A stretch of DNA of 64,000 bases from the NCBI GenBank assembly GCA_903902915.1, contig CAIUWR010000068.1:1-64000 (forward strand), in the 5' to 3' direction. The position numbers and the translations under genes were made by a program. The notes under the pieces were generated by a model. The model did no database searches and had not been told where the DNA came from. It saw nothing but the letters and a program-made list of their open reading frames with translations. Positions within the stretch are counted from its first letter, which is position 1, and the number at the start of each line of letters is the position of its first letter. Below, piece by piece: positions 45,903-56,880 of the stretch. This stretch comes from an uncultured Hyphomicrobiales bacterium (GTDB lineage Bacteria; Pseudomonadota; Alphaproteobacteria; Rhizobiales; Beijerinckiaceae).

Positions 45903-46292
45903 TCAGACGAAGCTGATGCGCAGGATCGCGTAGACGCACGCGAGTCCGACCGCAAAGCAGAAGAAAAGATTGCAGAGCAGCGACCATGTCTTGGCGTGTT
46001 CGCCATGGACATAGTCCTCGATGATGGTCTGCATGCCGAGCTTCATGTGGTAGACGCTCGCCAGCAGAAACAGCAGCATGATGATCGCCGGGAGCGGCGC
46101 GCCAAGTGTCGCGCGCACCGTGTTGTAATCCTTGCCGACCAGCGTCAGCACGATCCACACGAAGGCGAGGGTCAGCGGCACGAGCGCTGCGGAGGTGATG
46201 CGCATGTGCCAGGCATGTTTAGTGCCCGACCTGGCCGAGCCCAGATGGCGGACTTCGGCGATGGGGGTGCGCATATGTGAGGCGTTGGACAT
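45903..46292 (-). CDS. sdhD: succinate dehydrogenase membrane anchor
   Basis: Gene order sdhC-D-A-B; HMRITSAALVPLT and SVYHMKLGMQTIIEDYVHG. Confidence 0.92.
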   Translation of the reverse strand: MSNASHMRTPIAEVRHLGSARSGTKHAWHMRITSAALVPLTLAFVWIVLTLVGKDYNTVRATLGAPLPAIIMLLFLLASVYHMKLGMQTIIEDYVHGEHAKTWSLLCNLFFCFAVGLACVYAILRISFV

Positions 46293-46303
46293 TTTCGTTC
46301 CCC

Positions 46304-46717
46304 TCAGCGAGCCATATAGGCGGCGATCCAGACGAGGATCGTCAGAACGATCCCGCCGATCATCGTGCCCTGCGCGAGATATTCCCGCTCGGGATGATCC
46401 ATCCCCCGGCCCATGTCCCACACGAAATGGCGCAGGCCGCCGAGCAGATGGTGGAACAAGGCCCAGGTGAAGCCGAACAGGATCAGGCGGCCAATGGGCG
46501 AGGCCATGAACCAGGCGGCGGTTTCGAAGCTCTTGGCGTCGGTGGCCGCAGCCAGAAGCCACCAGGCCAGAAGCAAGGTGCCCGCATAGAGCGCGGCGCC
46601 CGTGATTCGGTGGGTGATGGACATCATCATGGTCAGCATCGGGCGATAGATGCCCAGATGCGGGGAGAGCGGCCTGTTCAGCGCCGGATTGACGGGGCGA
46701 GTATCAAGCTCGGCCAT
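46304..46717 (-). CDS. sdhC: succinate dehydrogenase cytochrome b556 subunit
   Basis: RPLSPHLGIYRPMLTMMMSITHRITGAAL, HHLLGGLRHFVWD; start trimmed to 46717. Confidence 0.94.
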   Translation of the reverse strand: MAELDTRPVNPALNRPLSPHLGIYRPMLTMMMSITHRITGAALYAGTLLLAWWLLAAATDAKSFETAAWFMASPIGRLILFGFTWALFHHLLGGLRHFVWDMGRGMDHPEREYLAQGTMIGGIVLTILVWIAAYMAR

Positions 46718-46826
46718 CTGGATTCCCTCATTGGCGAAATGCTTGGTCTCCCTAATGGAGATTGGGCGTTCGCGCAACGCTTCCGCAAAACCGCCTTGCT
46801 GCGCACATAGTGTTATGCAAGCCGGA

Positions 46827-47480
46827 TCAGCGCCGCAGCGCCGCCGAAACAAGCTTGACCGCGTCTTGCGAGGCCCAGTCCGCCGGGCCGGGCATGACGC
46901 CCAGTTCACACCCATCCGGGTCGATCAGAAGCGTGGTCGGCAGGCCAATGACCTTGCCCGCTTTCTTGAGGATCTGGAACACGTCGGCGGTCCGATCCTC
47001 GTAGAAAGCCAGCCTTTCCACGCCCGCCTCCTTCAAAAACGCCCGCCGCCGGTCGAGCCTTGTGGTGTCGATATTGACGGCGACGACCTCGAAGTCCGGC
47101 CCCCCGAGCTGCGCCTGCAATTTGTCGAGGGCGGGCATCTCCTCCCGACAGGGGACGCACCAGGTGGCCCACAGGTTCAGGAGGATGGTGCGGCCTTTGA
47201 ACGCAGCCAGCGAAATCGGGGCGCCATTTGGTCCCGTGAAGGCGAGCGGCGTCGCCTCGCGCGGACGCTTGGCCACCGAAAGCGCCGCGACCTCTCCTCG
47301 CGCCAGCGGCGCCAGCGCCTGCGTCGCGCTGGCGCTGGCCGCGCAGGCGCCCGGCGCCGTTTCCTTGCCGGCGTGGCTGTAAATCCCGTATAGGACGGCT
47401 GCGCCGGCGACGAGCGCGACAGCGAGGGTTGCGGCGCGAGGGCGCAGCTGCGACTTGAATGTGCGTGGTTCGTTCGTCAT
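46827..47480 (-). CDS. tlpA: TlpA family thiol:disulfide oxidoreductase
   Basis: [23 protein letters not shown]-terminal TM anchor. Confidence 0.9.
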   Translation of the reverse strand: MTNEPRTFKSQLRPRAATLAVALVAGAAVLYGIYSHAGKETAPGACAASASATQALAPLARGEVAALSVAKRPREATPLAFTGPNGAPISLAAFKGRTILLNLWATWCVPCREEMPALDKLQAQLGGPDFEVVAVNIDTTRLDRRRAFLKEAGVERLAFYEDRTADVFQILKKAGKVIGLPTTLLIDPDGCELGVMPGPADWASQDAVKLVSAALRR

Positions 47481-47507
47481 GCCGGGACCAGAACCTCAGG
47501 GGTGCTC

Positions 47508-48908
47508 ATGAGCAACAAGATGTGGGGCGGGCGCTTCGCCAGCGGTCCCGACGCTATCATGGAGGAGATCAACGCCTCCATCGGCTTCGATTACCGTCTC
47601 GCCGCCCAGGACATCCGGGGCTCGCGCGCCCATGTCGCCATGCTGGCGGACGCGGGCATCGTGAGCCGCGAACATGCGGACGCCATTACGGCCGGTCTAA
47701 ACCAGGTCGAGGCGGAAATCGAGGCGGGAACCTTCGTCTTCTCCCGCGCGCTTGAAGACATCCATATGAACGTCGAGTCCCGCCTTGCCGAAATCATCGG
47801 CCCGGACGCAGGGCGCCTGCACACCGCCCGTTCGCGCAACGATCAGGTGGCCGTCGATTTCCGCCTCTGGGTCCGCGACGCCGTGGACGACCTCGATGCG
47901 CAGATGCGCGGCCTCCAGCAGGCTTTGGCCGAGCGGGCCCTCGACCATGCGGGCACGGTCATGCCCGGCTTCACCCATCTGCAATCGGCCCAGCCGGTGA
48001 CCTTCGGGCACCATCTGCTGGCCTATGTGGAGATGCTGGGCCGCGACCGCAGCCGCCTCGCCGACGCCCGCAAGCGCCTGAATGAATGCCCCCTGGGCGC
48101 CGCCGCGCTGGCGGGAACCTCCTTCCCCATCAACCGCGAACAGACGGCCCGGGCGCTGGGCTTCGACCGGCCCACCGCCAATTCGCTGGACAGCGTGTCG
48201 GATCGCGATTTCGTGATGGAAGTGCTGGCCGCCGCCGCCATCTGCGCGGTGCATTTGTCGCGCCTCGCCGACGAGATCGTGCTGTGGATGACGCCGCAGT
48301 TCGGCTTTGTGCAGCTCTCGGACAAGTTCACCACCGGCTCCTCGATCATGCCGCAGAAGCGCAATCCCGATGCGGCGGAGCTGGTGCGTGGCAAATCCGG
48401 CCGGGTGATCGGCGCGCTGACTGGGCTGATGATCGTGATGAAAGGCCTGCCGCTGACCTATTCGAAGGACATGCAGGAGGACAAGGAAGGCGCCTTCGAC
48501 GCAATCCAGTCCCTGTCTTTGTGCATCGCCGCCATGACCGGCATGATTCGCGACCTGCAACCCGACCTCAAGCGCATGAAGGCGGCGGCCGGCGCGGGCT
48601 TCGCCACCGCCACCGATCTCGCCGACTGGCTGGTGCGCGAGCTGAAAATGCCCTTCCGCCAGGCCCATCATGTCACCGGCTCGCTCGTGAAGCTCGCCTC
48701 CGACGGCAAGGTGGGGCTGGAAAAGCTCACCCTCGCCCAGATGCGGAGCGTCGAGCCGCAGATCACAGAGGCGGTCTTCGAGGTGCTGGGCGTGGAAAAA
48801 TCCGTCCGCAGCCGCACGAGCTACGGCGGCGCCGCGCCCGCCAATGTGCGCGCGCAAGCCAGGCGCTGGCTCGGCAAGCTGGGCAAAGAGGCGGCGAAAG
48901 TAGGCTGA
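47508..48908 (+). CDS. argH: argininosuccinate lyase
   Basis: [31 protein letters not shown] signature. Confidence 0.96.
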   Translation: MSNKMWGGRFASGPDAIMEEINASIGFDYRLAAQDIRGSRAHVAMLADAGIVSREHADAITAGLNQVEAEIEAGTFVFSRALEDIHMNVESRLAEIIGPDAGRLHTARSRNDQVAVDFRLWVRDAVDDLDAQMRGLQQALAERALDHAGTVMPGFTHLQSAQPVTFGHHLLAYVEMLGRDRSRLADARKRLNECPLGAAALAGTSFPINREQTARALGFDRPTANSLDSVSDRDFVMEVLAAAAICAVHLSRLADEIVLWMTPQFGFVQLSDKFTTGSSIMPQKRNPDAAELVRGKSGRVIGALTGLMIVMKGLPLTYSKDMQEDKEGAFDAIQSLSLCIAAMTGMIRDLQPDLKRMKAAAGAGFATATDLADWLVRELKMPFRQAHHVTGSLVKLASDGKVGLEKLTLAQMRSVEPQITEAVFEVLGVEKSVRSRTSYGGAAPANVRAQARRWLGKLGKEAAKVG

Positions 48909-49013
48909 GACGCGTCAAAAGGTCGCGGGAATGAGCAGCTTTGTCGAAGCAGGCTCGAAAGCTCCCGCAACACCGCGTTTGCGTCTATACTGCGCGCAAC
49001 CTGGAGATCGCAC

Positions 49014-49232
49014 GTGCAACCCCAAGCCCTCATCAGATGCGCCGCCATCGCGCTGCTGGCCCTCGGCCTGAGCGGCTGCGGGCGGCGCGGCAATCTTGAA
49101 CCGGCGCCCGGCGTCTCGACGCCCGCCGCCGTCCCGGACTCCGTCGCGCCGGGCCTTGATGGAGCCAAAGCGCGCAAGCCAGCCGCGATCTCGGCTCCGA
49201 ACGAGCCCTTCATCCTCGATCCGCTACTCTGA
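49014..49232 (+). CDS. lptM: LptM-like small lipoprotein
   Basis: GTG start, lipobox LGLSGCGRRGNL, NEPFILDPLL C-terminus, located between argH and lysA. Confidence 0.85.
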   Translation: MQPQALIRCAAIALLALGLSGCGRRGNLEPAPGVSTPAAVPDSVAPGLDGAKARKPAAISAPNEPFILDPLL

Positions 49233-49245
49233 GCGAGCGCTGTCC

Positions 49246-50517
49246 ATGCATCATTTCGCCTATCGCGACGGCGCTCTCCATGCGGAAGAAGTCGCCCTGC
49301 CTGCGATCGCCCAAAGCGTGGAGACGCCCTTCTATTGCTATTCCACCGCGACGCTGCGGCGCCATTACCAGGTCTTCTCGGGCGCCTTCGCGGATCTGAA
49401 CGCGCTGGTCTGCTTCGCCATGAAGGCCAATTCCAATCAGGCCGTGCTGAAAACCCTCGCGCAGCTGGGCGCGGGCATGGATGTGGTCTCCGAAGGCGAG
49501 TTGCGCCGCGCCCGCGCCGCTGGCGTGCCCGGCGCGCGCATCACCTTCTCAGGGGTTGGCAAGACAGCGCGGGAAATCGCCCTGGCGCTGGATGAGAAGA
49601 TCCTGTGCTTCAACGTGGAGTCCGAGCCCGAGCTTCACGCCATCTCGGCCATCGCGCAGGCCAAGGGCGTGACCGCGCCCATCTCGATCCGGGTGAACCC
49701 GGATGTGGACGCGCGCACCCACGCGAAGATCTCGACGGGCAAATCCGAGAACAAGTTCGGCATTCCGATCTCCCGCGCCCGCGCCGTCTATGGCGAGGCG
49801 GCCGCCCTGCCGGGCCTGCGCGTCACGGGCGTGGACATGCATATCGGCTCGCAGATCACCGATCTGGAGCCCTTCGACGACGCCTTCGCCCTGCTCGCGC
49901 AATTCGTGCGCGGACTGCGCGACGACGGCCATGTGATCGCTCATGTGGATCTGGGCGGGGGTCTGGGCATTCCCTATCGCGAGGGGGAGGATCCCGATTC
50001 CTATCACCCCGAGCGCTATGCCGAAGTCGTGCGCAAACACGCCACGAGCCTCGACTGCAAGCTGATTTTCGAACCGGGCCGGTTGATCGTCGGCAACGCC
50101 GGAGTGCTGATCGCCAAGGTGCTTTATGTGAAGCGGGGCGAGGGCAAGACCTTCGTGATCGTGGACGCGGCCATGAACGATCTGGTGCGCCCGACCCTCT
50201 ATGAAGCCCATCACGATGTGAAGCCGGTGCGCGAGGCCCCCGTTGGCGCGCCCTCCATGCACGCGGATGTGGTCGGCCCCGTCTGCGAAACAGGGGATTA
50301 TCTGGCGCTGGACCGCGATTTGCCGGAACTGGCGCCGGGCGACCTCATCTCGATCATGTCGGCGGGCGCCTATGGCGCTGTGCAGGCGGGCACCTACAAT
50401 TCGCGCCTGCTCGTGCCCGAAGTGCTGGTCAATGGCGCGGATTGGGCCGTGATTCGCCCGCGCGGATCATACGAAGACCTGATCGCCCTCGACCATATTC
50501 CCGGCTGGCTGGGCTGA
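49246..50517 (+). CDS. lysA: diaminopimelate decarboxylase
   Basis: MHHFAYRDGALHAEEVAL, VCFAMKANSNQAVL (PLP Lys), CETGDYLALDR. Confidence 0.96.
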   Translation: MHHFAYRDGALHAEEVALPAIAQSVETPFYCYSTATLRRHYQVFSGAFADLNALVCFAMKANSNQAVLKTLAQLGAGMDVVSEGELRRARAAGVPGARITFSGVGKTAREIALALDEKILCFNVESEPELHAISAIAQAKGVTAPISIRVNPDVDARTHAKISTGKSENKFGIPISRARAVYGEAAALPGLRVTGVDMHIGSQITDLEPFDDAFALLAQFVRGLRDDGHVIAHVDLGGGLGIPYREGEDPDSYHPERYAEVVRKHATSLDCKLIFEPGRLIVGNAGVLIAKVLYVKRGEGKTFVIVDAAMNDLVRPTLYEAHHDVKPVREAPVGAPSMHADVVGPVCETGDYLALDRDLPELAPGDLISIMSAGAYGAVQAGTYNSRLLVPEVLVNGADWAVIRPRGSYEDLIALDHIPGWLG

Positions 50518-50578
50518 AACCCGGGGCTGGAAAGCCCCGCCCGGCGTGTTACCTTTGGTCGAGAGCGCCGGAGACGCC

Positions 50579-53044
50579 ATGAGCGACCGCCAGATCCCCA
50601 AAGAACCCGCCGTTGAGCGGCTCGACCGGCTCGCGGCCCGCGCCGGGCTTGCGATCGGCTGGGAACATGTCTGGCCGGTGGCTGCGACGCTCCTCACGCT
50701 CCTCGGCTTTTTTCTCGCCATCTCCTTTGTGGGCCTGTGGCTGGAGATCCCGCGCTGGGGGCGGATGCTTGGCGTGGCCCTCTTTGCGGCTCTCGCGCTG
50801 GCGAGCCTCGTCCCCCTCGCGCGCTTTCGCCCACCCACCCGCGCGCAGAAGCTGGCGCGGCTGGACCGGGACTCGGGCCTGCCCCATCGCCCGGCCACCG
50901 CGATGGAGGACCATCTGGCCAACGCCAGCGAGGATCCGGCCACCCGCATGCTCTGGGAGCTGCATCGCGCCCGGATGGCGCAAGCGGCGCAGGCCCTGAC
51001 CCTGCGCCCGCCCTCACCCCGTCTGGTGGAGCGCGACCGCTACGCCCTGCGCGCCTGCGCGCTTGTGGCCGTTTTCGCAACCGCCTTCGTGGCGGGGCCG
51101 GAGAAATACGCCCGCGTGCTCGCCGCCTTCGACTGGCGCACGGAAGGCGCCCTTTCGCAGGGCTACCGCATCGATGCTTGGCTTGATCCGCCCGCCTATA
51201 CGGGCAAGCCTCCGGTGATCCTGAACCTGCGGGACGAGGCGAACGCCAGGTCCGACCGCCGGGTCCAGGCGCCGGCGGGCTCGACCATCGTGGTGCGCAG
51301 CTCCGGCGGCTCGAATGTCTCGGTGGAGATCGCAGGCGGACTTGAGGTCGCCAAAACCTATGAGGGCGGCGCAAAAGCCAAAGCGGCCGCGACCGACGCC
51401 GAGCAGCGCTGGACCCTGAAGGGGGACAGCAAGCTTGTCTTGAAGCGCTTTGGCTCGACGATCTCGACCTTCGAGCTGAGCGCCATCCCCGACCGCGCCC
51501 CCACGATCAGCCTGCAAGGCGAGCCGAAGCGCAACAGCCGAGGCTCTCTGACGCTGGGCTACAAGATCGACGACGACTATGGCGTGACGGGCGCGCAAGC
51601 CAATTTCGACAAGCCGATCATCGCGGGCAAGCCCGTCGCAGGCCGGACTTTAGCGGAAGCGCCGAAGATGGACCTCGCCCTGCCCGCAGGCGCTGGCGGA
51701 CTTGGCGAAGCCGAAACCACGGCGGACCTGTCGGCACATCCCTGGGCCGGCGCCCGCGTCACCATGACGCTTTCAGCCAGAGACGAAGGCGACAACGAGG
51801 GCATGAGCGATCCGGTGGAGGTCACGCTTCCCCAGCGCGCCTTCACCAAGCCGTTGGCGCGCGCGCTCGTCGAGCAGCGGCGCAATCTTGTGCTCGCCCC
51901 GGACGAGCGGAGCCGGGTGCTCGCCTCCATCAGGGCGCTGATGGTCGCGCCCGATCAGTTTGGCGACGGCGTCGGCGTTTATCTGGGTCTCCAGAACATC
52001 GCCAACCGCCTGACCCGCGCCCGCAAGGATGCGGACCTGCTGGCGGTCGCCGATTTCATGTGGGACATGGCCTTGCGCATCGAAGATGGCGGCCTCAGCG
52101 ACGCTGAGCGCGATCTGCGCGCCGCCCAGCTGCAATTGCGCGAGGCGCTGAACCGGGGCGCGCCCGACGACGAGATCCGCAAGCTGATGGATCAGATGCG
52201 GGCGGCCATGGACAAATTCCTCAACGAACTTGCGCAGCGCGGGGACCAGGGCGAGGAATCCCAAAGCCGCGCCGACAATAATGCGCGCAGCGTCACGCCC
52301 CAGGGTCTTCAGTCCATGCTCGACCGCATCGAGGAGATGATGCGCGACGGACAGGTGGCGGAAGCGCAAAAGATGATGGAGCAATTGCAGAATCTGCTTG
52401 AAAATCTCCAGACGGCCCGGCGTCGGCAGGGCACGGACCCCATGGCGCGGGAGATGAACAAGGCGCTGGACGAACTCGACCAGATGACCCGAGACCAGCA
52501 GGAGCTGCGCGACGACACCTTCCGCAAGGAAGGCCAGCAGGGCGACGGCCAGCCGTCTCTCCAGCAAAAGCAGGAAGCCCTGCGCCAACGCCTCGACGAT
52601 TTGCAGCGCCGCATGAAAAACATGGGCATGCAGGGCGACCCGAGCCTGGGCGAGGCCGACGAAGCCATGAAGGAAGCCGAAGGCGCGCTGGGCGAAGGCC
52701 GACAGGATCGCGGCAAGGCTGTGGAAGCGCAGGGTCGCGCGCTGGAGGCCTTGCGCAAGGGCGGTCAGGCCATGGCGCAGCAGATGCAGCCCGGCGAGGG
52801 CGACGAAAATGGCCCCGGCGATCCCAATGGCCCCATGCGCCAGGGCCGCGCGGGCAAATCCGATCCGCTGGGGCGCGAATCCCACGACAAGCGCGACAAT
52901 TCCCGCGCGCTTTATGATCCGCTGGGCGAGCCCGCCGCCCAACGCGCCCGCAAGGTGCTGGAAGAGCTGCGTCGACGCCTGTCAGATCCCGCCCGCCCGC
53001 GCGAGGAGCTGGACTATCTGGAACGCCTGCTGAAACGCGACTGA
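50579..53044 (+). CDS. TIGR02302/DUF4175 family membrane protein
   Basis: N-terminal TMs, LARLDRDSGLPHRPATAMEDHLA, Gln-rich C-terminus; downstream of lysA. Confidence 0.85.
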   Translation: MSDRQIPKEPAVERLDRLAARAGLAIGWEHVWPVAATLLTLLGFFLAISFVGLWLEIPRWGRMLGVALFAALALASLVPLARFRPPTRAQKLARLDRDSGLPHRPATAMEDHLANASEDPATRMLWELHRARMAQAAQALTLRPPSPRLVERDRYALRACALVAVFATAFVAGPEKYARVLAAFDWRTEGALSQGYRIDAWLDPPAYTGKPPVILNLRDEANARSDRRVQAPAGSTIVVRSSGGSNVSVEIAGGLEVAKTYEGGAKAKAAATDAEQRWTLKGDSKLVLKRFGSTISTFELSAIPDRAPTISLQGEPKRNSRGSLTLGYKIDDDYGVTGAQANFDKPIIAGKPVAGRTLAEAPKMDLALPAGAGGLGEAETTADLSAHPWAGARVTMTLSARDEGDNEGMSDPVEVTLPQRAFTKPLARALVEQRRNLVLAPDERSRVLASIRALMVAPDQFGDGVGVYLGLQNIANRLTRARKDADLLAVADFMWDMALRIEDGGLSDAERDLRAAQLQLREALNRGAPDDEIRKLMDQMRAAMDKFLNELAQRGDQGEESQSRADNNARSVTPQGLQSMLDRIEEMMRDGQVAEAQKMMEQLQNLLENLQTARRRQGTDPMAREMNKALDELDQMTRDQQELRDDTFRKEGQQGDGQPSLQQKQEALRQRLDDLQRRMKNMGMQGDPSLGEADEAMKEAEGALGEGRQDRGKAVEAQGRALEALRKGGQAMAQQMQPGEGDENGPGDPNGPMRQGRAGKSDPLGRESHDKRDNSRALYDPLGEPAAQRARKVLEELRRRLSDPARPREELDYLERLLKRD

Positions 53045-53154
53045 TCCCGCAAGCTGATTCGCCCGTACACGCTTTGCGCTTGCTTGCCCCGGCGCGGCCA
53101 GCCGATTAGTTGAGACCTCCTCCGGCGACGCCGCCGGACCACTGGACCTTTCCC

Positions 53155-53346
53155 ATGTCTTACGCCGTCTCGAATTATCTGGTCGCCGCAGCCGTCGCCG
53201 CGGTCCTCGTGGTGTTGGTGCTTGGCCTTTTCAACATGCTGCGCGGCGGCAGCCCCAATCTCAGCCAGAAGTTGATGCGCTGGCGCGTGGGCCTGCAATT
53301 CGGCGCCATCGTGCTGATCATGTGCGTGCTCTGGTTTCGCGGATAG
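53155..53346 (+). CDS. HIG1-domain/twin-TM protein
   Basis: 63 aa, two TM helices, FNMLRGGSPNLSQKLMRWRVGLQ linker; precedes pduO-type gene. Confidence 0.85.
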   Translation: MSYAVSNYLVAAAVAAVLVVLVLGLFNMLRGGSPNLSQKLMRWRVGLQFGAIVLIMCVLWFRG

Positions 53347-53355
53347 GAATTCATC

Positions 53356-53934
53356 ATGGTCGTGCTGAACCGCATTTATACCCGCACCGGCGACAACGGC
53401 GACACGGCGCTGGGCACCGGCGAACGGCGCCCGAAGTTCGACCTGCGCGTGGAAGCCTATGGGACGGTGGATGAAACCAACGCCACCATCGGGATGGCCC
53501 GCCTCTCCACCGGCGACGACGCAAGGCTCGACGCCATGCTGGCCCGCATCCAGAACGATCTTTTTGATCTGGGCGCGGATCTGTGCACGCCCGACACCGG
53601 CGAAAAACTCGCCTATGAGCCCCTGCGCATCATACAGACTCAGGTGGAGCGGCTGGAGCGCGAGATCGACGACTTGAACGCCTCGCTGGCGCCCCTGCGT
53701 TCGTTCGTGCTGCCGGGCGGATCCCCCGCCGCCGCGGCCCTGCATCTGTCACGCACCATTTCGCGGCGGGCGGAGCGGCTGATGGTGGCCCTGTCGCGCA
53801 CGGAGGGCGAGGTGGTGAGCGCGCCCGCGCTCCAATATGTGAACCGCCTCTCCGATTTCCTCTTCGTCGCCTCGCGCTTCGCCAATCTGAACGCGGGCGG
53901 GGATGTCTTGTGGACGCCGGGCAAAAATCGGTAA
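53356..53934 (+). CDS. cob(I)alamin adenosyltransferase, PduO type
   Basis: LNRIYTRTGDNGDTALGTGERRPK; SRTISRRAERLMV. Confidence 0.92.
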   Translation: MVVLNRIYTRTGDNGDTALGTGERRPKFDLRVEAYGTVDETNATIGMARLSTGDDARLDAMLARIQNDLFDLGADLCTPDTGEKLAYEPLRIIQTQVERLEREIDDLNASLAPLRSFVLPGGSPAAAALHLSRTISRRAERLMVALSRTEGEVVSAPALQYVNRLSDFLFVASRFANLNAGGDVLWTPGKNR

Positions 53935-54035
53935 GCGGCTGGTGAGCGGGGCGCACAAACCCTCCTTATGTCGCGTTTGACACCCGTCTTGGCGGCCATT
54001 ACGAAAATCGCCGGACATCAAGAGGAGCGCCCTCG

Positions 54036-54785
54036 ATGAAAATTCTCGTCCCCGTGAAGCGGGTCGTCGACTACAACGTGAAAATCCGCGTCAAGGCCGA
54101 TGGGTCGGGCGTGGAGCTCGCGAATGTGAAAATGTCGATGAACCCCTTCGATGAGATCGCCATCGAGGAGGCGCTGCGTCTCAAGGAAGCAGGCAAGGCG
54201 AGCGAAGTCGTCATCATCTCCATCGGCCCTGCGCAAGCGGGCGAGACGATTCGCACAGGCCTCGCCATGGGCGCTGATCGCGGCGTTCTGGTGAAGACCG
54301 ACCAGAGCGTCGAGCCGCTCGCCGTCGCCAAGATCCTCAAGGGAATAGCCGAGGCCGAACAGCCCGGCCTGATCATTCTGGGCAAGCAGGCCATCGACGA
54401 CGACTGCAACCAGACCGGCCAGATGCTTGCGGCTTTGCTCGGCTGGGGTCAGGGCACATTCGCCTCGAAAGTCGATGTCGCCGACGGAACCGTCGATGTG
54501 ACCCGCGAGGTCGATGGCGGCTTACAGACGGTCACCCTGCGCACACCCGCCGTGGTCACCACCGACCTGCGGCTCAATGAACCGCGCTACGCTTCCTTGC
54601 CCAACATCATGAAGGCGAAGAAGAAGCCCATCGACGAGACGTCGCCCGCCAATTACGGCGTGGACGTCTCGCCGCGCCTGACCGTGCTGAAGACCACCGA
54701 GCCCATGGGCCGCAAGGGCGGCGCAAAGGTCGCCTCGGTCGAGGAACTGGTCGCCAAACTCAAGAACGAAGCGGGGGTGCTGTGA
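54036..54785 (+). CDS. etfB: electron transfer flavoprotein subunit beta
   Basis: [38 protein letters not shown]. Confidence 0.96.
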   Translation: MKILVPVKRVVDYNVKIRVKADGSGVELANVKMSMNPFDEIAIEEALRLKEAGKASEVVIISIGPAQAGETIRTGLAMGADRGVLVKTDQSVEPLAVAKILKGIAEAEQPGLIILGKQAIDDDCNQTGQMLAALLGWGQGTFASKVDVADGTVDVTREVDGGLQTVTLRTPAVVTTDLRLNEPRYASLPNIMKAKKKPIDETSPANYGVDVSPRLTVLKTTEPMGRKGGAKVASVEELVAKLKNEAGVL

Positions 54786-55729
54786 TGACGACGCTCGTTC
54801 TCGCCGATGTGGCGAAGGGAAAACTGGGCGACGCCGTCGCCAAGACCGTGACCGCCGCCGTCCAACTGGGCGCGCCGGTCCATGTGCTGGCGACCGGCCC
54901 CGACGCGCGCGCAGCCGCCGAAGAAGCCGCGAAGCTCGAAGGCGTCGCCAAGGTGCTGATCGCGGACGATGCGATCTACGCGCACCAGTTGGCCGAGCCC
55001 ACCGCAGCGCTGATCGTTTCGCTGGCGAGCGACTATGGGGCGATTGTTTCGAGCGCCACCTCGTCGGCCAAGAACATCATGCCCCGCGTCGCGGCCCTGC
55101 TCGACGTGATGCAGATCTCGGAAATCACCAAAGTGATCGCCCCCGACACGTTCGAACGGCCGATCTATGCGGGCAACGCCATCCAGACGGTGCAGTCGGG
55201 CGATGCGATCAAGGTGATCACCGTGCGCGCCACCGCCTTTGCGGCGGCCCCCGCCACGGGGAGCGCGCCTGTGGAGAGCGTGGCGCCCGCCGCCGATCCG
55301 GCCCTGTCCGCCTTCAAGGGCGAGGCTCTGGCGCGCAGCGAGCGACCTGAGCTGACCGCCGCCCGCATCGTCATCTCGGGCGGCCGCGCCATGCAGAACG
55401 CGGAGAATTTCAAGACCTATATCGAGCCCATCGCCGACAAGCTCGGCGCGGCCATGGGGGCCTCGCGCGCCGCCGTGGACGCGGGCTACGCGCCCAACGA
55501 CTGGCAGGTGGGGCAGACCGGCAAGGTCGTCGCGCCCGAGCTTTACATCGCGGTCGGCATTTCCGGCGCAATCCAGCATCTGGCGGGCATGAAGGACTCC
55601 AAGGTCATCGTCGCCATCAACAAGGACGAGGAGGCCCCGATCTTCCAGGTGGCCGATTATGGCCTCGTGGCGGACCTGTTCAAGGCCATGCCCGAGCTTG
55701 ACGCGGAACTCGCCAAGCTGAACAAATAG
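54785..55729 (+). CDS. etfA: electron transfer flavoprotein subunit alpha
   Basis: [47 protein letters not shown]. Confidence 0.96.
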   Translation: MTTLVLADVAKGKLGDAVAKTVTAAVQLGAPVHVLATGPDARAAAEEAAKLEGVAKVLIADDAIYAHQLAEPTAALIVSLASDYGAIVSSATSSAKNIMPRVAALLDVMQISEITKVIAPDTFERPIYAGNAIQTVQSGDAIKVITVRATAFAAAPATGSAPVESVAPAADPALSAFKGEALARSERPELTAARIVISGGRAMQNAENFKTYIEPIADKLGAAMGASRAAVDAGYAPNDWQVGQTGKVVAPELYIAVGISGAIQHLAGMKDSKVIVAINKDEEAPIFQVADYGLVADLFKAMPELDAELAKLNK

Positions 55730-55804
55730 TCCTCTGCGCAGATGGACGCTGGACGACGGCTGATCATGGCTTATGATCAGGCCGTCACAGAGCGGGTAGA
55801 ACGT

Positions 55805-56686
55805 ATGACGCATGAGATTCTCAAGGTCGGCGTGATTGGCGCAGGGCAGATGGGCAATGGCATCGCCCAGGTCTGCGCGCTTGCAGGTCTCGACGTTCTG
55901 ATGAACGACATCTCGCAGGATCGGATCAATGCGGGGCTGGCCACGGTGGACGGCGCCATGGCCCGCGACGTGGCGAAAGGACTGCTGAGCGAGGCGGACC
56001 GCAAGGCCGCCATGGACCGCATCAAGGCGGCTGCGGCCTTCGAGGATCTGGTCTATTGCGACCTTGTGATGGAAGCGGCCTCGGAGAACGAAGAGGCCAA
56101 GCGCAAGATCCTCACGCGCCTGTCGCCCTATCTCAAGCCCGGCGCCTTCATCGCCACCAACACCTCCTCGATTTCCATCACGCGCCTGGCCTCGGTCACG
56201 GACCGACCGGAGCGCTTCATCGGGATTCATTTCATGAACCCCGTGCCGCGCATGCAGCTGGTGGAGCTGATTCGCGGCATCGCCACCGAAGACGAGACGT
56301 TCGAATCAGCCAAGGCCTTCGTGACGCGGCTTGGCAAGACCACCACCGTTTCCGAAGATTTTCCCGCCTTCATCGTCAACCGCATCCTGCTGCCGATGAT
56401 CAACGAGGCGATCTACACGCTTTATGAAGGCGTCGGCTCGGTCGAAGCCATCGACACCGCCATGCGGCTGGGCGCGAATCACCCCATGGGTCCGCTCCAG
56501 CTCGCCGATTTCATCGGCCTCGACACCTGTCTGTCGATCATGCAGGCGCTGCACGAGGGGCTGGCTGATTCGAAATACCGCCCCTGCCCGCTGCTGGTGA
56601 AATATGTGGAAGCCGGCTGGCTTGGCCGCAAGACGCGGCGCGGCTTCTATGATTACCGCAGCGGGACGCCGATTCCGACCCGCTGA
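55805..56686 (+). CDS. hbd: 3-hydroxybutyryl-CoA dehydrogenase
   Basis: VGVIGAGQMGNGIAQV; FIGIHFMNPVPRMQLVELI. Confidence 0.94.
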   Translation: MTHEILKVGVIGAGQMGNGIAQVCALAGLDVLMNDISQDRINAGLATVDGAMARDVAKGLLSEADRKAAMDRIKAAAAFEDLVYCDLVMEAASENEEAKRKILTRLSPYLKPGAFIATNTSSISITRLASVTDRPERFIGIHFMNPVPRMQLVELIRGIATEDETFESAKAFVTRLGKTTTVSEDFPAFIVNRILLPMINEAIYTLYEGVGSVEAIDTAMRLGANHPMGPLQLADFIGLDTCLSIMQALHEGLADSKYRPCPLLVKYVEAGWLGRKTRRGFYDYRSGTPIPTR

Positions 56687-56798
56687 CCGCGCTACGGAAA
56701 ATCCGGTTCGATCAGATGCGGACGACGGGGACGTCGTCCCCTCGCCGCAGCGCCCGGACGCCCGCGGCCCCGCTGAAAGCCGAGCCGCAGAAACAGCC

Positions 56799-56826
56799 TT
56801 CACAATCCTGTCGTGAGCCCTATACT
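56799..56826 (+). promoter_or_regulatory. sigma70-like promoter of the HNH gene
   Basis: TTCACA-N16-TATACT: 5/6 and 5/6 match to consensus. Confidence 0.6.
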
Positions 56827-56837
56827 TAATACAGGGA

Positions 56838-56857
56838 GCCCCGGTTTGCTCCGGGGC
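56838..56857 (+). promoter_or_regulatory. 5'-UTR hairpin upstream of the HNH endonuclease
   Basis: GCCCCGG-TTTGCT-CCGGGGC, about 24 nt before the TTG start. Confidence 0.45.
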
Positions 56858-56880
56858 GCATCGGCAAGAGGGCGTCCAGG

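Noticed and set aside
50522-50539. CGGGGCT-GGAA-AGCCCCG hairpin after lysA as a terminator
   Set aside because: No T-tract follows and the next gene is co-directional; kept only as a weak stem-loop.
54653-56230. 525-aa minus-strand ORF
   Set aside because: Antisense to etfA/hbd; no recognisable domain.
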